A stretch of DNA of 64,000 nt from Pleurotus ostreatus/Saccharomyces cerevisiae fusant (GCA_024196135.1 JAMQCK010000006.1:1-64000), one strand, 5' to 3'. Shown: positions 1 through 10,919, counted from the first letter of the stretch. Program-made: numbers and translations. Notes: a model not told the origin generated them from the letters alone.

Positions 1-36
1 TCAAGACGGTGAAAAATGGCTCACCCCTTTGGCCAT
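1..36 (-). CDS. Sugar transporter paralogue, first exon only (truncated by window edge)
   Basis: Bases 25-36 read on the minus strand as ATG plus three codons (M-A-K-G), followed at 24-19 by a donor site (GTGAGC) running off the window. The sequence is identical to exon 1 and its donor in the complete transporter gene at 13332-13343, and the identity continues into the upstream region. The simplest reading is that a second, tandem copy of the transporter lies to the left, in the same orientation, about 13.3 kb away. Only four codons are visible, so whether the rest of that gene is intact cannot be judged here. Confidence 0.6.
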   Translation of the reverse strand: MAKGVSHFSPS

Positions 37-195
37 GGTTGCGGTCTTGGCACTGCTACTTGCTTGATAGTGAGGCTAGCGCGGGAAGGACCACAGAGTA
101 TATGGCCGCTGTCGCGCTCGGGCGCCAGGTGACCCCACGGCACATGCGGGGCCCAAACCATGACGGGGAGTGGATCTGGAGTGATCTGGGGTAGC
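1..195. repeat. Duplicated transporter 5' region, copy A
   Basis: Nearly identical to 13308-13527. It covers the end of intron 1, exon 1, the 5' leader and the promoter of the sugar transporter. The main difference is 24 bp missing between positions 98 and 99 relative to copy B. Identity stops abruptly after GGGGTAGC at 195. Confidence 0.95.
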
Positions 196-240
196 CAGCA
201 CATGCGGGCCCAAACCATGAGCGGGGAGTGGATCGCCCGG
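37..240 (-). promoter_or_regulatory. Promoter of the truncated transporter copy, with internal 58-bp duplication
   Basis: The sequence upstream of the minus-strand ATG holds a TATA-like element at 99-104. Two GCGGGG boxes (about 146-151 and 221-226) fit the SYGGRG consensus of the fungal carbon-catabolite repressor CreA/Mig1. The second arises from a tandem duplication: bases 141-198 recur from 199 to about 238 with two or three changes. Binding by CreA is inferred from the consensus only. Confidence 0.45.
141..238. repeat. Tandem duplication, 58-bp period, in transporter promoter
   Basis: The block beginning CACATGCGGGGCCCAAACC at 141 is repeated from 199 with a one-base deletion and a one-base insertion. 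The second copy is partial, about 38 bp. It is absent from the equivalent position of copy B (13308-13527). Confidence 0.85.
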
Positions 241-1819
241 GTGTGCCAGCCCTCGCGTCGCCGGTCGCGGGAGGAGAGAAGCGCGAGAAGGACGGCGGCA
301 CGCCAGCTGTCAAGAGTGAATGGACGCGCGACGTCATCGCCGCGGGCATCCGAGCGTGCGTTCGAGTCCCGCGCTACTTGACGAGTGAGCCGCGTCGAGG
401 CGGCGAGTCGAGTCAGCGTCGAGGTGAGCGCACTCGGCGGGTCTCTGCAGGGTCCCCGGTGGTTCTCCCTGCGCGTCCCGCGTGACGTGACCGAACATCA
501 ACCGTCGCGTTTCCTTTCTGGTCAAAAGTGAAAAGTTTCGCATCTACGACCTCCTCAACATCCTATCTCGCGAACCGCTGCAGCGACGGCCTTCGGATAA
601 AGTGCGTCGCGACCGTATTTTCTAAACTAAGAGGTTCCCGAACTTACAAATCCCTGCTACCATCCCTTCCTTTCCAATCCCCTCCGAAGTTGGTGGGAAA
701 GCGTGACATTGGCAGTCCAACAATTCTGCAGACCCGAGTTCTTTCCCGTTTCCTGTCGTTCAAAGGCGAAGTGAGAGGGTGTCGGGAGGCCAACCTCTCT
801 GCAAAAAGCCAACTCCTCCCCCTACTCCCTCCCCTCCTCTCGAATTTACTCGCCCAGTCACTCCTCCTTGCCACCAGCGCCCGCCATCACAGACCCCGCT
901 CCAGACATCACAAATCGTCCGTTAGGCACGGTAATTGCTCCGTGATCTCGGTCGACGGTCGTTCGACGGCCAATAAATCCCGTTCGATGCCGGTTTATTC
1001 CCGGTTAATTGCCATTATACGCTGTTCGAGGGCAGGTCCAGCTCCGTTCTGTGGTACGACCTCCGATTTCCCTCCCACGAGCTGATCCGTAGCCGCTCGA
1101 GACCCGTCGATGGGTAGGGGATATAAGGAAAGGGCGTAAGGCGAGTTTGAGCATCCCTCGAGTGCACGAGTGTGCTCATCCCTCATGTATACTCTCTACA
1201 TCCCATGCAACAAGGTACATTGTACAAGACAGCTATGAGTCCGTGGCGAGCTCCGAGCCTCGAACTACAAGTTCAAGTACAGAAGGTAGGCAGCTGAATA
1301 GGAGAGAATGGACGGAGCACAAGGGAATAGAGGGTGCAGTCGAGGCCTCGACGGAGGTCAACGGATGAGACAAGAAGTCAACGGATGAGACGAGAAGGTC
1401 GACGGGCAAGGCGAGAAGCCGTTGGCCAAGACTAGGCTGTCGAGATGGTCGAGAGACTGTCGAGAGGTTAAGAAGACTGCGACGAAAGCAAGAAGACCAA
1501 GATGAATGTGAGAAGACCAAGACGGAGATGAGGAGACCCTGGGGAGGATGTCAAAATAGTGAGGCCTGGTCGAGGTCGAGGCGAGTTGAGATCAAGGGGG
1601 AGGCTGTCGAGTTGCCACAAAGTCGGTCATGAGCAAGTCTCAATTGAAAGCAAGTTAGAAGCAAGTTGGAAGCAAAGTAGCTAAACGAGGTCATATTGCA
1701 TAGTACTGATCATGACAGAGAGGATAATGTAGTAATAGAAAGCTTGAGAGGGTGAGGGAACCGCTCAAGACAGCTATGAGTAAGCAAGACAGCTACAAGT
1801 AAGCAAGGCAGTCCAGACC
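241..1819. other. Intergenic stretch without a confident gene
   Basis: No spliced gene could be assembled. A 45-codon open stretch at 491-625 (+), ending at a TAA, has protein-like composition (it contains KFRIYDLLNILSREPL) but lacks a start and neighbours in frame; it may be an old fragment. From about 1290 to 1560 the plus strand is purine-rich with short repeats, for example GTCAACGGATGAGAC twice near 1357 and 1378 and GAGAAGACCAAGA twice near 1490 and 1510. Confidence 0.4.
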
Positions 1820-3300
1820 GCATCGGGTCGCTCAGCGGACGAAGATTCATTGCTATATTGCTTGGAGGGCCTCGGACGTTGTTCGGAAGGCTACAGGCGC
1901 CGAGAAATGGTCTGCGAAGCGCCGGATGGGGAAGGGGAGCATCGGGAGGTTGAGGAGAGTGCGAGGAGCTTGAGGAGAGCGTTGGGTAGCTCGAGACAGT
2001 GCCGGATAGCTCGAGAGAGCACTGAGACGAGACGAGCTCGTAGTTGGGTCGTGCTCGTAGCAAAAGCGAGGGTGAGTAGTGAGCTTGAGAGCGAAAGCGG
2101 AGGAAAGGCCTCAAGGCGAAGACGGAGGTTGAGCTTGAGAGCGAAGGCGAAGGATGCACTTGAGAGCAATGGCGAAGGCGACGGCTGGACGAGACACTGA
2201 AGAGTGAGAACTCAACTCACAAGTAGGAAGTGGAGCACGTACCATATCACGCCGCTCGGCGGATGAATTTTCATCGCTTCACGACTTGACTCGTCCGGAG
2301 AGCGTTGGAGTTGTATTTGGATGTGTGGGGTGATGGGGAAGTGGTCGAGATGCAGCCGGGTTCGTTGACGTTGTGCGAGAGTGGTCGAGGTGAAGTCGGA
2401 GCCGGTAAGGTGAGACTGGACTCGCTGGGGCGAAGCCGATGCCTGTAGGATTGAGCAGGTGTCGTCGAGGTCACATGACAGCGAGAACGATGCTAGGAGC
2501 GCCAACGGCCTGAAGATAGTGCTGGCGAGTCGTTGACGGCGCGTGCAAGAAGTGGGTAAGCAAGATGTCTTTGATGCGAGCAAGGCAAAGGCGAGGGCAC
2601 TGAAGTCGGGAGGCGAGAGCGTCGACGGTTGCGAGAGGCCTGCTCGCCAGACCGAGATACATTGTCTCGAAGCTGAGCACAAGATTCTAGAACCTTGTAA
2701 GCACGCGACTCATGCGCGATAATCGTACTACGCACTGTATTTGCCCGCTCGGCGGACGGAGATACATTGCTTCAGCGATAGACTGGACGTTTGGCGTGGC
2801 GTGCGACGATGAGGGTTCGAGCGGGTGAGGACAGCTCGTAGGTGGTGAGAGCGTCGAGGGAGGATTGTCGACGAGGTCGGGGTAATGTCGACGCGAGATG
2901 GGCCGACTGCGGACGGACCTCACGGCCTGACTCGGTGAAGGAAAATCACGGCCTCGTTCCACGAAGGACCTCCTTTGCGTCGTCGTGGTCTGGGCTATTG
3001 TGAGCGCTCGTCTACTAGCTCATAGACATGACGCGACGCACCTTATGACGCCGCTCGGTGGATGACGATCCATTGCTTCAGCGCTGTATTCGACCTGAAG
3101 GTGGCGTGCAGCGATGAGCACGAAGTTTTGGCAGTTTCCGAGGGCTTGGGCGGCAACGCCGGCGTCGATGTCGAGGCGGGAAAGCTTGGCGACGGAATGA
3201 CGCTCTAGAACAAGGTTAGCGTGCAACATTTGTGCCGAGAAGAGTAGCACGTACCGTAAATACTCGCTCTCCGGCCAAAGGATCCAGTGGTTTGCTCGCG
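1815..3300 (-). repeat. Minus-strand array of exon-like modules (AEAM..PPSG)
   Basis: A block of about 40 bp recurs at 1820-1856, 2248-2283, 2745-2780 and 3046-3082. Read on the minus strand it encodes (A)EAM followed by three residues and a PPSG-like core in one frame. Three of the blocks are followed by a sequence resembling a donor site (GTACGT, GTGCGT or TGCGTA), and each is preceded by a pyrimidine-rich stretch ending in AG. A weaker fifth copy may lie near 3255-3290, followed by GTACGT and a good intron ending in GCTAACCTTGTTCTAG at about 3211. Module spacing is 300-500 bp. The blocks look like duplicated small exons, but reading frames between them are not open enough to build one protein. 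Confidence 0.5.
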
Positions 3301-3593
3301 ACGAGTTGCGGATTGTCGACGCCCGAGCATTGAGCCTTGTTGTGTCGGGCGATAAGGAGACATGCGATCTCAGCGAGAGCGCTCGCAGCATCCGTGCGCT
3401 CGACGTCAAGGACATCGGCGAGATGACATGAGAGGAAGGACGCTGCGGCGCAAAGCGCCGCCACGAACGGGAAAGTCGGACGGCGAGACGGACGATCGAC
3501 GGTCCGAGAACGCACGAGAGCAACCGAGGACTCAGATTCCCGGCATTCAGGGTCGCAGACAGCTGGGAAAACCTCCCAAAGTCGGAAGGTCAT
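3275..3593 (-). CDS. Hypothetical first exon upstream of the module array
   Basis: An open frame of roughly 105 codons starts at an ATG at 3593-3591 on the minus strand and runs to a donor site (GTACGT) near 3254. The protein has a plausible mixed composition, including a Cys/Ala-rich central segment near VAALCAAASFLSCHLADV. I do not recognise it. It feeds into the repeated modules at 3.25-1.8 kb, so it may be the 5' end of that locus. Frame continuity beyond the first intron is poor (a stop follows within the next module), so it could equally be a pseudogene or a spurious frame. Confidence 0.25.
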
Positions 3594-3599
3594 GACGAG

Positions 3600-4700
3600 A
3601 AGACCGTCGGAGTCAACAAATCGACGTTCCTCCCCGCGCGGGGAATGTGCCTGGGCGACTCCGCGCGGGTGCCTGAATCGAGGCGGACTTGTTTTTGCTT
3701 ATACACGTGTTTTGAGCAGCGCGGCGCTCATCGAAGAGGTCGACGCTGGCGAGCTCGTCGCCCGCGTCCTCTGCAAAGGTTTCTCGCAGGATAAGAAGAG
3801 CAAAAGAGATGGATATCAGCACATGAAAGTCGGACTGAGGGACTAGTGAGACCGCCCACGTCACTCGAGACGCCCGCGAAGCGGAGAGACGGTCGACGGG
3901 GCGGCGCGCAGACACGGGGAACGACGGTGACGGCCGAGAACAAGGCGCGCGCCCCAAGCGTCGGGCGCTTACCGGCTTCCGCCCCGCGCCGCCGGACGTC
4001 GGCAATTGCCGACCGCACTTGCCCCGCCGCGCCGCTTGCGTTCTGCGTCCATCGCCGTCGCCCCCCGCAGTTCTGACGACGGTGTCCCCGTTGCTGGACG
4101 TCTCTCTCAACATCCCCGACGAATGGAACGATTAGCACCACGGGATCCGTCAGAACTTCACGAAAGACACGCCCACCGCTTCACGATGCGATCTCAGGCG
4201 ACGGCACCTATCCCCCATCACCCCCAGCACCAACGATGGGTCCAGACGCGTCCTAGAAGCATCACCGACCCATTGGTCAACGTGTACTTTGCGTTGATCA
4301 ACAGAGAACGCGTCCTCTCTTATCGTAACTAAAGGTCGAAGCGGGATGTATGCATATCCAGCACGAATATCCTTGGTAAGTGGGTACTCGGGTGGAAATA
4401 TTTGACCCCAAAGGATCGAAGGGGGAAACATGGAAGAGCCGATTTATGCAAATACGAATCGCCTCCGCGGTATATTGGGGTATGCAGAACGTCGGGAAGG
4501 CGGTTTTGAATATGTGGCGTCGGTTTTGGTGCGTTAGTACATCCACCGCATGTGCTTTCGCTGACCGGGTAAATGCAGATACATAGTCTAGCAGTAGTAT
4601 ACATGTGACTTGGGAAGTCTGGGAGTTCACGGTGCAATCCCCCACTCGCAATACACACACGTCTTCCCGTACACCCACATGTTTCCCATCATCGGCGCGT
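3600..4700. other. Intergenic stretch, no gene recognised
   Basis: Several GC-rich open frames overlap on both strands around 3.6-4.1 kb, none with splice structure or family features. A segment at 4450-4480 on the minus strand reads TAEAIRICINR, faintly like the AEAM modules downstream, but the match is too weak to count as another copy. Confidence 0.35.
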
Positions 4701-4710
4701 CGCATACAAG

Positions 4711-4855
4711 ATGGCTCACTACCAGTAAGTAATTTTGAATGCACTTTCCAACACTTCTACAGTCCCACGCCGCTCCCCGGACTCGGCCCTCGCGACCAAA
4801 TCACCGAATATCCATTCGCCGCCATTCCGCTCCCCCACGACTTCCCCCGCTTACG
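4711..4855 (+). CDS. Orphan spliced 5' gene end (MAHYHPTPLPGLG...)
   Basis: An ATG at 4711 opens a 14-base exon ending at a GTAAGT donor (4725). An intron of 38 bp ends in TTCTACAG at 4762, and a second exon runs to a GTGAGT donor after 4855. The joined frame gives 35 residues beginning MAHYHPTPLPGLGPRD, acidic and proline-rich with no stop. Small first exons of this kind are usual in basidiomycete genes. No convincing third exon was found downstream, so this may be the 5' remnant of a broken gene. Function unknown. Confidence 0.3.
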
Positions 4856-5618
4856 GTGAGTGCGTACTCTCCAACGCGACATTCTGGACACTCAAATGTC
4901 GGATCAGAATTTACGAAGCTTGATGCGCGCCGGCGGCGGCCTCGGCGCGTCCGCGCTCACTCTGCTATCCTCGCTTTGGCGAGAACAACGGACCAGCCCC
5001 GTTCTCCCCTCGCCGACGTCCGCGAAACATCTCTACAGTGCCGCATGCACGTGTCGCGTCACTGCCGGAGCCCCGCGGGAGCGAGTCAGTGACGAGGACG
5101 CGCCAAAGGCGCGCTGTCCTCCGCGCAGCTCAAAGCCTGCTAAATGGAGATACTGCGTGATGGAGGTGAGTTCGACTCTTTCCTCGTCTTTCCTGCGTCG
5201 CTCCCGCGCCACGTCAGCACTGCCACGTGTCTCGCGACGTCCCGCTCATTATTTGTGACCTTGCTAACGCTGCTGCCTAGTCGACGCGGTCAAGTAGACA
5301 CTACACAACGTCCTGCAAGTCGCGCGCCACCCAGGGGGAACGACGCATAAACCCCCGGGCGTCCCCGCCGGAGGCCACGTGTACGGCATCCCAAGCCCGG
5401 ATGAGCAAGTCTCGACGCCTTTATTGCACGCTCTGGCTGACATTCGCGCAGGGATTCGGCGGAAGATTGAATGCGCGCTCTGCGCGCATCCCCCCAATCT
5501 TCCGACTTTTCGGGTGGCGGGACTCGGTCGCGGACCGCCGAGGTCTGATCCGGAAATATGCGACGCCGGTCTGGAAGATTGGGCGGCGACTGGACGCGGC
5601 GTTGCGCCGTACGCGAAG

Positions 5619-5626
5619 TATAAAGG
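5619..5626 (+). promoter_or_regulatory. TATA box (TATAAAGG)
   Basis: A TATAAAGG element stands about 110 bp upstream of the first splice donor at 5735. It is followed by a pyrimidine-rich leader (5650-5734), a common arrangement of fungal core promoters. It suggests transcription to the right into the intron-rich region. Confidence 0.55.
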
Positions 5627-5732
5627 GTAGGGAACCTGTCGGCTTCAATCAGCATTCCATCACCTCCCTCGTTCTCTCCTACCTCCCCTTCAAGTTGCTC
5701 TCTATTCAAGAATACTTTTCAACCACTATTCT

Positions 5733-6011
5733 ATGTAAGTCTCCCTTTTTCTTTCGCTTATTTTGAGCCTTACGACCTCTTTCCTTCAGGTCAAACCGTC
5801 CCCCTTTGGCATTGACTGGTAAGTCTGCATTTCTTACTCACTTCTCCTCATCATACTGATCATATTTCTTTTTAGACGCTTTATTACCTGCTGAATCGTA
5901 CGCTGGCACTCCTACGAACGCTCTACACATTTACTGATCTCTTTCACAGCTTTCAGCAACGCGCATCACCAATCGACACCGAACGCACTTGCCGGTTTCA
6001 ATAATTCTCAG
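5733..6011 (+). CDS. Hypothetical multi-exon 5' region with a start codon formed by splicing
   Basis: Exon 1 ends in AT at 5734 directly before a GTAAGT donor. Splicing to the acceptor after TTCCTTCAG (exon from 5790) creates ATG-TCA-AAC. Further exons at 5790-5818, 5876-5897 and 5957-6011, each with good donor, branch and acceptor signals, give exactly 36 open codons beginning MSNRPPLALTDALLPAES. Unspliced, the same ATG is followed at once by TAA. A fifth exon starting at 6071 would stay open to 6331 but its composition is less protein-like. The product is unknown; the locus runs into the repeated modules at 7.0-9.4 kb. Confidence 0.4.
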
Positions 6012-7030
6012 GTAAGTACATCGCTCTTCTATCCTTCTATTGTGCATATCTACTCATTGGACAGTGATAGCACTGCACGTCGTTGCCTGACCCGGCGAGC
6101 AAGGGTCGAGGCGGGCTGCATTTTCGATACCGCGCCACCCTGATCAGCCTTGCTCTAGGCCATCACGTCGACCGACGTGTCTCGCGACCACCTCCTCTCT
6201 TTTACCAGTATCTACCTCGACGTCGCGTTCAGCCGGTGCGCCTCGGTGCGCGCTCAGCAGACTCGCGATTGGGAGAGGGGCCGAAATCTCCCGCAAGTTT
6301 CTCCCGCGCCGCGCAGCAATATTCACATTGAGCGACGCGGCGTTGAGCTGTGATACGGTGAGCATGCTCCAACTCGTCATGCTTGATTTTCTTGACGGTC
6401 TTGAGGTAGACCAGACGTCGTCTCACATGCAGGAGCGAGCCGCTGTACGGCCTTTGACGTCGGGCGTCGAACGGGACGATCTCACCATCGTGCTCTTTGG
6501 TGAGTCTGCGCTATTTCTCTTCTATGGATGCGCCCTACTCAACGAAGGCATGGAGCACAAAGTCACTCAGTAACCCCCGCCCCATTCCCTTGTTCGAAAA
6601 GCGACTTCGAACTTGAAGACGTGGGAACGTTGTCGATGCCGGTGAGCGAATGCCCCCTTCGTCATGCCTCGTGGCTCACCCCAGCACAGGCGATGAGCGC
6701 AGCGCTCTGCCCGCCGTCGCTCGCCCTCACCCTACATCCACGTCGACGCCTGGGCTGTCCTCGACGGTCATCAACACGCTCAACGATTCAGGCGACATCC
6801 CCCTCCGCCTAGCCCTTTTTCTCCCGGGTCATTCCGACAGCACGCGACGATGCCGGTGCCGAGTCCCTGAGATGAGGGTGCCAATCCAGCTGAGTATCAT
6901 ACGGGGGGTGTAGGGGTGCTGGTGAGTGTACGAACACGTGTCAGCCTCGACGCCGGGGGGCTATTTCTCAGGTCACCCCCGCCTTCACTTCGCGCTAAAT
7001 CGGTCTCAGACGCCATTTCCTTGATCCCCC

Positions 7031-9400
7031 GAGCCGCCGGAGGCATGTCCGCGATTTCTCGGGCGGAGAACGCAATGACGGAGGTCTACCCTCGGTCTTG
7101 GTGTGCACGCGTGAGTCTCGCCCCCCCTCAACGCATCCAAATTGGCGCTTACCCCCTTCCGAGATGCATTATTGGCAGTTTCCGGGCCGTGAGGCGCACG
7201 CGCTAGCACCCTCTGCCGATTCAGGCGAAGAAAGAGGGGTACACTACGCCAGGGGGGTATTGCTGCGCGCAGGTAGGTCGTGTTCATGTTACCTCATCCT
7301 CGCTAACCCCCTTTTGCAACGCAGCTTTTGTGACCCCCCGACCGCCGGAGGCATGCGCGCGCTCTCTTGGGGGAACTATGCGACGGGGAGGGGGCTCCCC
7401 CACCCCTTCGAGGGGAAGGGAGCGCGCGGAGAGGGGGTGGGATAATGGGTGAGTGCTACGCTTTTCCCGATTTTCGACGAGACGTAGTTGTTGAACTAAT
7501 TTTCTGACTAGGTCGAGCCGCCGGAGGCACGCGCGCGCTTCCTGGATGAGAAATACGAAGAGGGTAGGAGACCCTCCCTTACCCCCCTTCCCCTCAAGCT
7601 CCGTAGACGCGTGCTGACGCCTTATCAGGCGAGGCAGAGCCGCCGGGGGACCCCTTAGGCGAGGAATACCTCCCTCCCTTCCCCGTCGTGATAAGCGTAC
7701 TGACCCCCTTTTTGGAGGATTTTCAATGCTTTTTCGCTGATCCCAAACCGCCGGAGGCGCGCGCGGGTACCCTCGGTGAAGGGTGCGACGAGGGCAGGGG
7801 GCCCTTCCCTCGCCCTCTCTCGCCACAAACGTACTGAATCCCCTTCAGGCGATTACCGGACGACTGTTTGGCGCGGTTGAGCCGCCGGAGGCAAGCACAG
7901 GGGCCCCTCGGTGAGGGCTGCGAAGAGGGTGGGGGGACCCTCACCTTCTACGACTTGAGATAAGGGGTGGTCACCTTGACCCCATGGACGAGTTCCGCTG
8001 AGAACCGGGATTATTTCCCGATGGAATACGACGAAGGTGGGGGACTCTTCCGACCGTCACTCGCCACAGGGATACTGACCCCCTCTTGAAACCTCTTTCG
8101 GACGATTTTCCGGCGAGGGCGAGCCGCCGGAGGCGAGCACACGCACCCTCGGTGGAGATTTCGACGAGGGTGGGCCACCCTCTCACCCCCTCACCTCGTC
8201 ATAAACATACCGGACCCCCCTTCAAGCGATTTTGGGCGCATTTTTGGAAAAGTCGAGCCGCCGGAGGCGCGCGAGGGCTCTCTCGGTGAATGGTGCGAAG
8301 AGGGTGGGTGACCCTTCCCCTTCTCTGCGGCTGGATGAGTGCTGAAGCGGCCTTTCCCCCTCTTGATACGAGTTACTCTACTGTATGCTGTCGCCGTCGT
8401 GGGGCGCGCATGATGTCGCAGTGAGCTGCTGGATGCGGGAGGGGGAGGGGATCTCATCTCCTCCTTCAAGAGGGAAGGGGGAAAAGGGGGACGCCTTGAC
8501 TTGCGGAGAGGGAGTGGGATGGTTGGGTGAGTTATGCCCCTTCGCTTCTCTCTCAGAAAGCGTACTTAATGCACCCATTTTGTGACCAGGACGAGCCGCC
8601 GGAGCCATGCGCGGGTTCCCTCGGCGAGGACTGCGACGAGGGTGGGTCACCCTCCCTCCCTTACTCGCTTTCCATCCTTGTGCGAATTGATTGACGGGGA
8701 GGGGCCTCCCCCACCCTTTCAAAGGATATAGATAGGTGCGGGTGCGCGCTTAGTCGCGAGAGGGGTGCTGTCGGTGAGGTATGCCCTTTTCTTGTTACCC
8801 GCCAACATTACTGACCCGCATCTTCGCTAGCTTGCGCTGTAGGCGACACGCGAGGGGGAGAGACTCCCGGCGATGTGAAAAGGGATGAGGGGGGCGCGTT
8901 CCATCGAGAGGGGGTAGGCTTGTTGGTAAGCCATGCTCTTGTCCCCACTCATTGTCAGAGCGTACTAACTATGCCCCCCTTCCTCTAGGCAGAACCGCCG
9001 ACGGCATGCGTGGGTTCCCTCGACGAAATATGCGACGAGGGTGGGTCGCTCTCCCTCCCTCCCTTCCGCTTGCTAGCATACTAACCCCCTTTTTCCAGGA
9101 TTCGTGGACAACCTTTCGACGAGCTCGAGTCGCCGGAGGCGCCCGCGCGGGGATCTACGAGGAAGGTGACGACGAGGGAGGGATATCCCTCCCCCCCTCC
9201 TTTCTTGAACGCGTATTGACCCCGTTTCAGCCGTTTTCTTGGTGTCCTCGGGCCGCCGACGGCATGCACGCGCTTCGTAGGTGAGTTCAGTGTGGACGGT
9301 GGGGTACCTCCCTACCCCCTTCCTATCGATGCCTGATCTCTCCACGCAGTGTTTTTGTGCTCGCTGCGCCGCCGATGGCCGATGCGCAATGCCGACATGA
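7031..9400 (+). repeat. Tandem degenerate array of exon/intron-like modules (EPPEA modules)
   Basis: A core GAGCCGCCGGAGGC followed by GCGCG occurs at 7031, 7341, 7515, 7637, 7745, 7879, 8121, 8255, 8593, 8991, 9126, 9251 and 9366 with substitutions, spaced about 110-135 bp or multiples of that. Read in one frame the units encode (V/A)EPPEARA, a variable stretch, then LGE...DEG. DEG is followed by GTGGGT or GTAGGA, which can act as a donor, and most spacers contain a branch-like TACTGAC or TACTAAC and a pyrimidine tract ending in AG. The donor segment lies in a hairpin of type GAGGGT-loop-ACCCTC. It may be a fast-evolving gene with repeated exons, a structured noncoding transcript, or decayed tandem DNA. 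Confidence 0.6.
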
Positions 9401-9459
9401 CGACGGCGATGGTGGAGGGGGCTTCCTCCTCCCTTCCCCCGAGAGCGGGTGTCGTCCCA

Positions 9460-9690
9460 CAGCGGCGGTGAGTTGCCCTCCCCCTTTCCCTTCCTCTACC
9501 CCTTCCTACCCCCCACCCCTTGCTACCCCTCCCTTCCCTCCTTTACTTTCTCCCCCCTCCCTTCCCTGCTTTATTTCCTCTCCCCCCTCACCCTCTTTCG
9601 CTTCCCCTTCTCGTCCCTTTCCAAGGGTTTCGAGTTGCACCCTCCCCTACCCTCTCTTCATCCCCCTCCCCTCTCGCGACGCACGCCACC
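9460..9690 (+). repeat. Pyrimidine-rich low-complexity tract
   Basis: About 230 bases of C/T-rich DNA with runs of CCCCTCCC and CCTTCC, flanked by a GTGAGT at 9468 and the end of the module array. It resembles the pyrimidine-rich introns of the Sec24 gene at 48-56 kb. Confidence 0.6.
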
Positions 9691-10128
9691 TTCAGCGTGA
9701 TTCTCAAGCCTGGGAAACCGCGAGGCGGTGTGCGACGACAAGGGAGGGGGGCTGCAATTTGAGTGGGTTCGCCTGGGGCGTGCTTTCTCATTCATTCACT
9801 GACGTTTTTGCAGTTATGCGCGCTGTCCGTTCCCGCACATTGCGAGAGGGTGGGGAGGAGGGGAGGAGAACGAACAGGAGTGACGCGCGATGTGGGACAG
9901 CGCGCTGTCTTCGCAAGGGAGGGGAAGGGATTGCGGGAGGTGGGCCGTGTTGAGAAGGCGAGGTGAGTTCTTCCCTTCTTTCTTTCGACCTTCTTGTGGT
10001 GGGGTTTCGCGTCGCTTCGAGTCGCGCTCGAGGACGCGACGCCTCTGTAAGCGTCGGGTGGGGTGTACTCAACGAGTTGGAAATAAATTCTGACTCTCTT
10101 GTTCAGCAGGAAAGGCGACGTACAACGC

Positions 10129-10290
10129 TTAGAAAAAGCGGACGGGCTTGCCCGTGGTCGCCTTGATGTGCAGCGACCGGACGTCTTTCCAGTTCTTCTT
10201 GAGCAGGGAGACCAGGAAGTCGATGCTGATGAAGGGAGGGTTAGAGGCGAGCTCGCGGTCGCGGTAGAGTGCGACTTGATTAGGGGTGGG
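10129..10290 (-). CDS. C-terminal coding fragment, family not recognised
   Basis: On the minus strand a well-formed protein tail ends at a TAA (10131-10129): it contains [19 protein letters not shown] and closes with [13 protein letters not shown]. Composition and length suggest a genuine last exon of about 55 codons with an acceptor near 10297. Candidate upstream exons around 10390-10480 and 10760-10830 share a duplicated segment (AYYQPHF in one frame) but do not join into one frame that I can defend. It may be the surviving 3' end of a gene that has partly decayed. I cannot name the family. Confidence 0.35.
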   Translation of the reverse strand, partial: PTPNQVALYRDRELASNPPFISIDFLVSLLKKNWKDVRSLHIKATTGKPVRFF

Positions 10291-10420
10291 GGAGCGAGCG
10301 GGTATGAGGTGGGGTGGAGCATGGGTGGTAGTCTGCGCCTTCGCGACGCTGGGGGGACGGACGCTCTTACTCACGCTCTACAGAATTTCGAACGAAGGGG
10401 ATGGGTAGGGATTGCGAGCA

Positions 10421-10830
10421 AAGTGCGGCTGGTAGTAAGCGTCGAGTCAGTAAGGCAGGAGTACGCTACGCCTCCAGAGCTCACTGCTAATTATCCTTTC
10501 AGGTCCCCCTCCCCCCTCGTCTGTGTCGGACTCGAGAAGTATCGCGCGCATGCGGCGCTCGGCACCGACTATGCGCGTGTTCGACGAGCGCGAGATGCGA
10601 AGGGCGATGAGAAAGGTCGGCACGGGGTGGAAGAGATGGAGGAGGGTCAGCGACGGTGGAAGGGGCTCTGGCGACGACGGGGAGAGGTAGGGAAGGCGCT
10701 TTCTGTGCCAGCTCACCCTTTTCAGGCTTTTCTCGTCGGAGGGACGGCTGCGAGACGGGAACAAGGCCGACGAAAGGGCGAGGAAGTGCGGCTGGTAGTA
10801 AGCGGCACGTCGGTAAGGTCAGAAAGCTCG
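10421..10830. repeat. Duplicated segment, 361-bp spacing
   Basis: The sequence AAGTGCGGCTGGTAGTAAGC at about 10425 recurs at 10786, with similar flanks (GTCAGTAAGGCAG and GTCGGTAAGGTCAG). The copies are direct repeats within the otherwise unannotated 10.3-10.9 kb region. Confidence 0.75.
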
Positions 10831-10919
10831 CGCTCTCGGGACGACGGGGGTGGTGGGCAGCTGTAGTAGATAGCCCCACATTGAATATATACCCCATCCC
10901 CTTCCGCGGGTGCGATTAG

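Noticed and set aside
528..1085. A 185-codon plus-strand open frame
   Set aside because: It begins at GTG rather than ATG and has low-complexity Leu/Pro/Ser composition. A shorter protein-like stretch in another frame (491-625) is mentioned instead.
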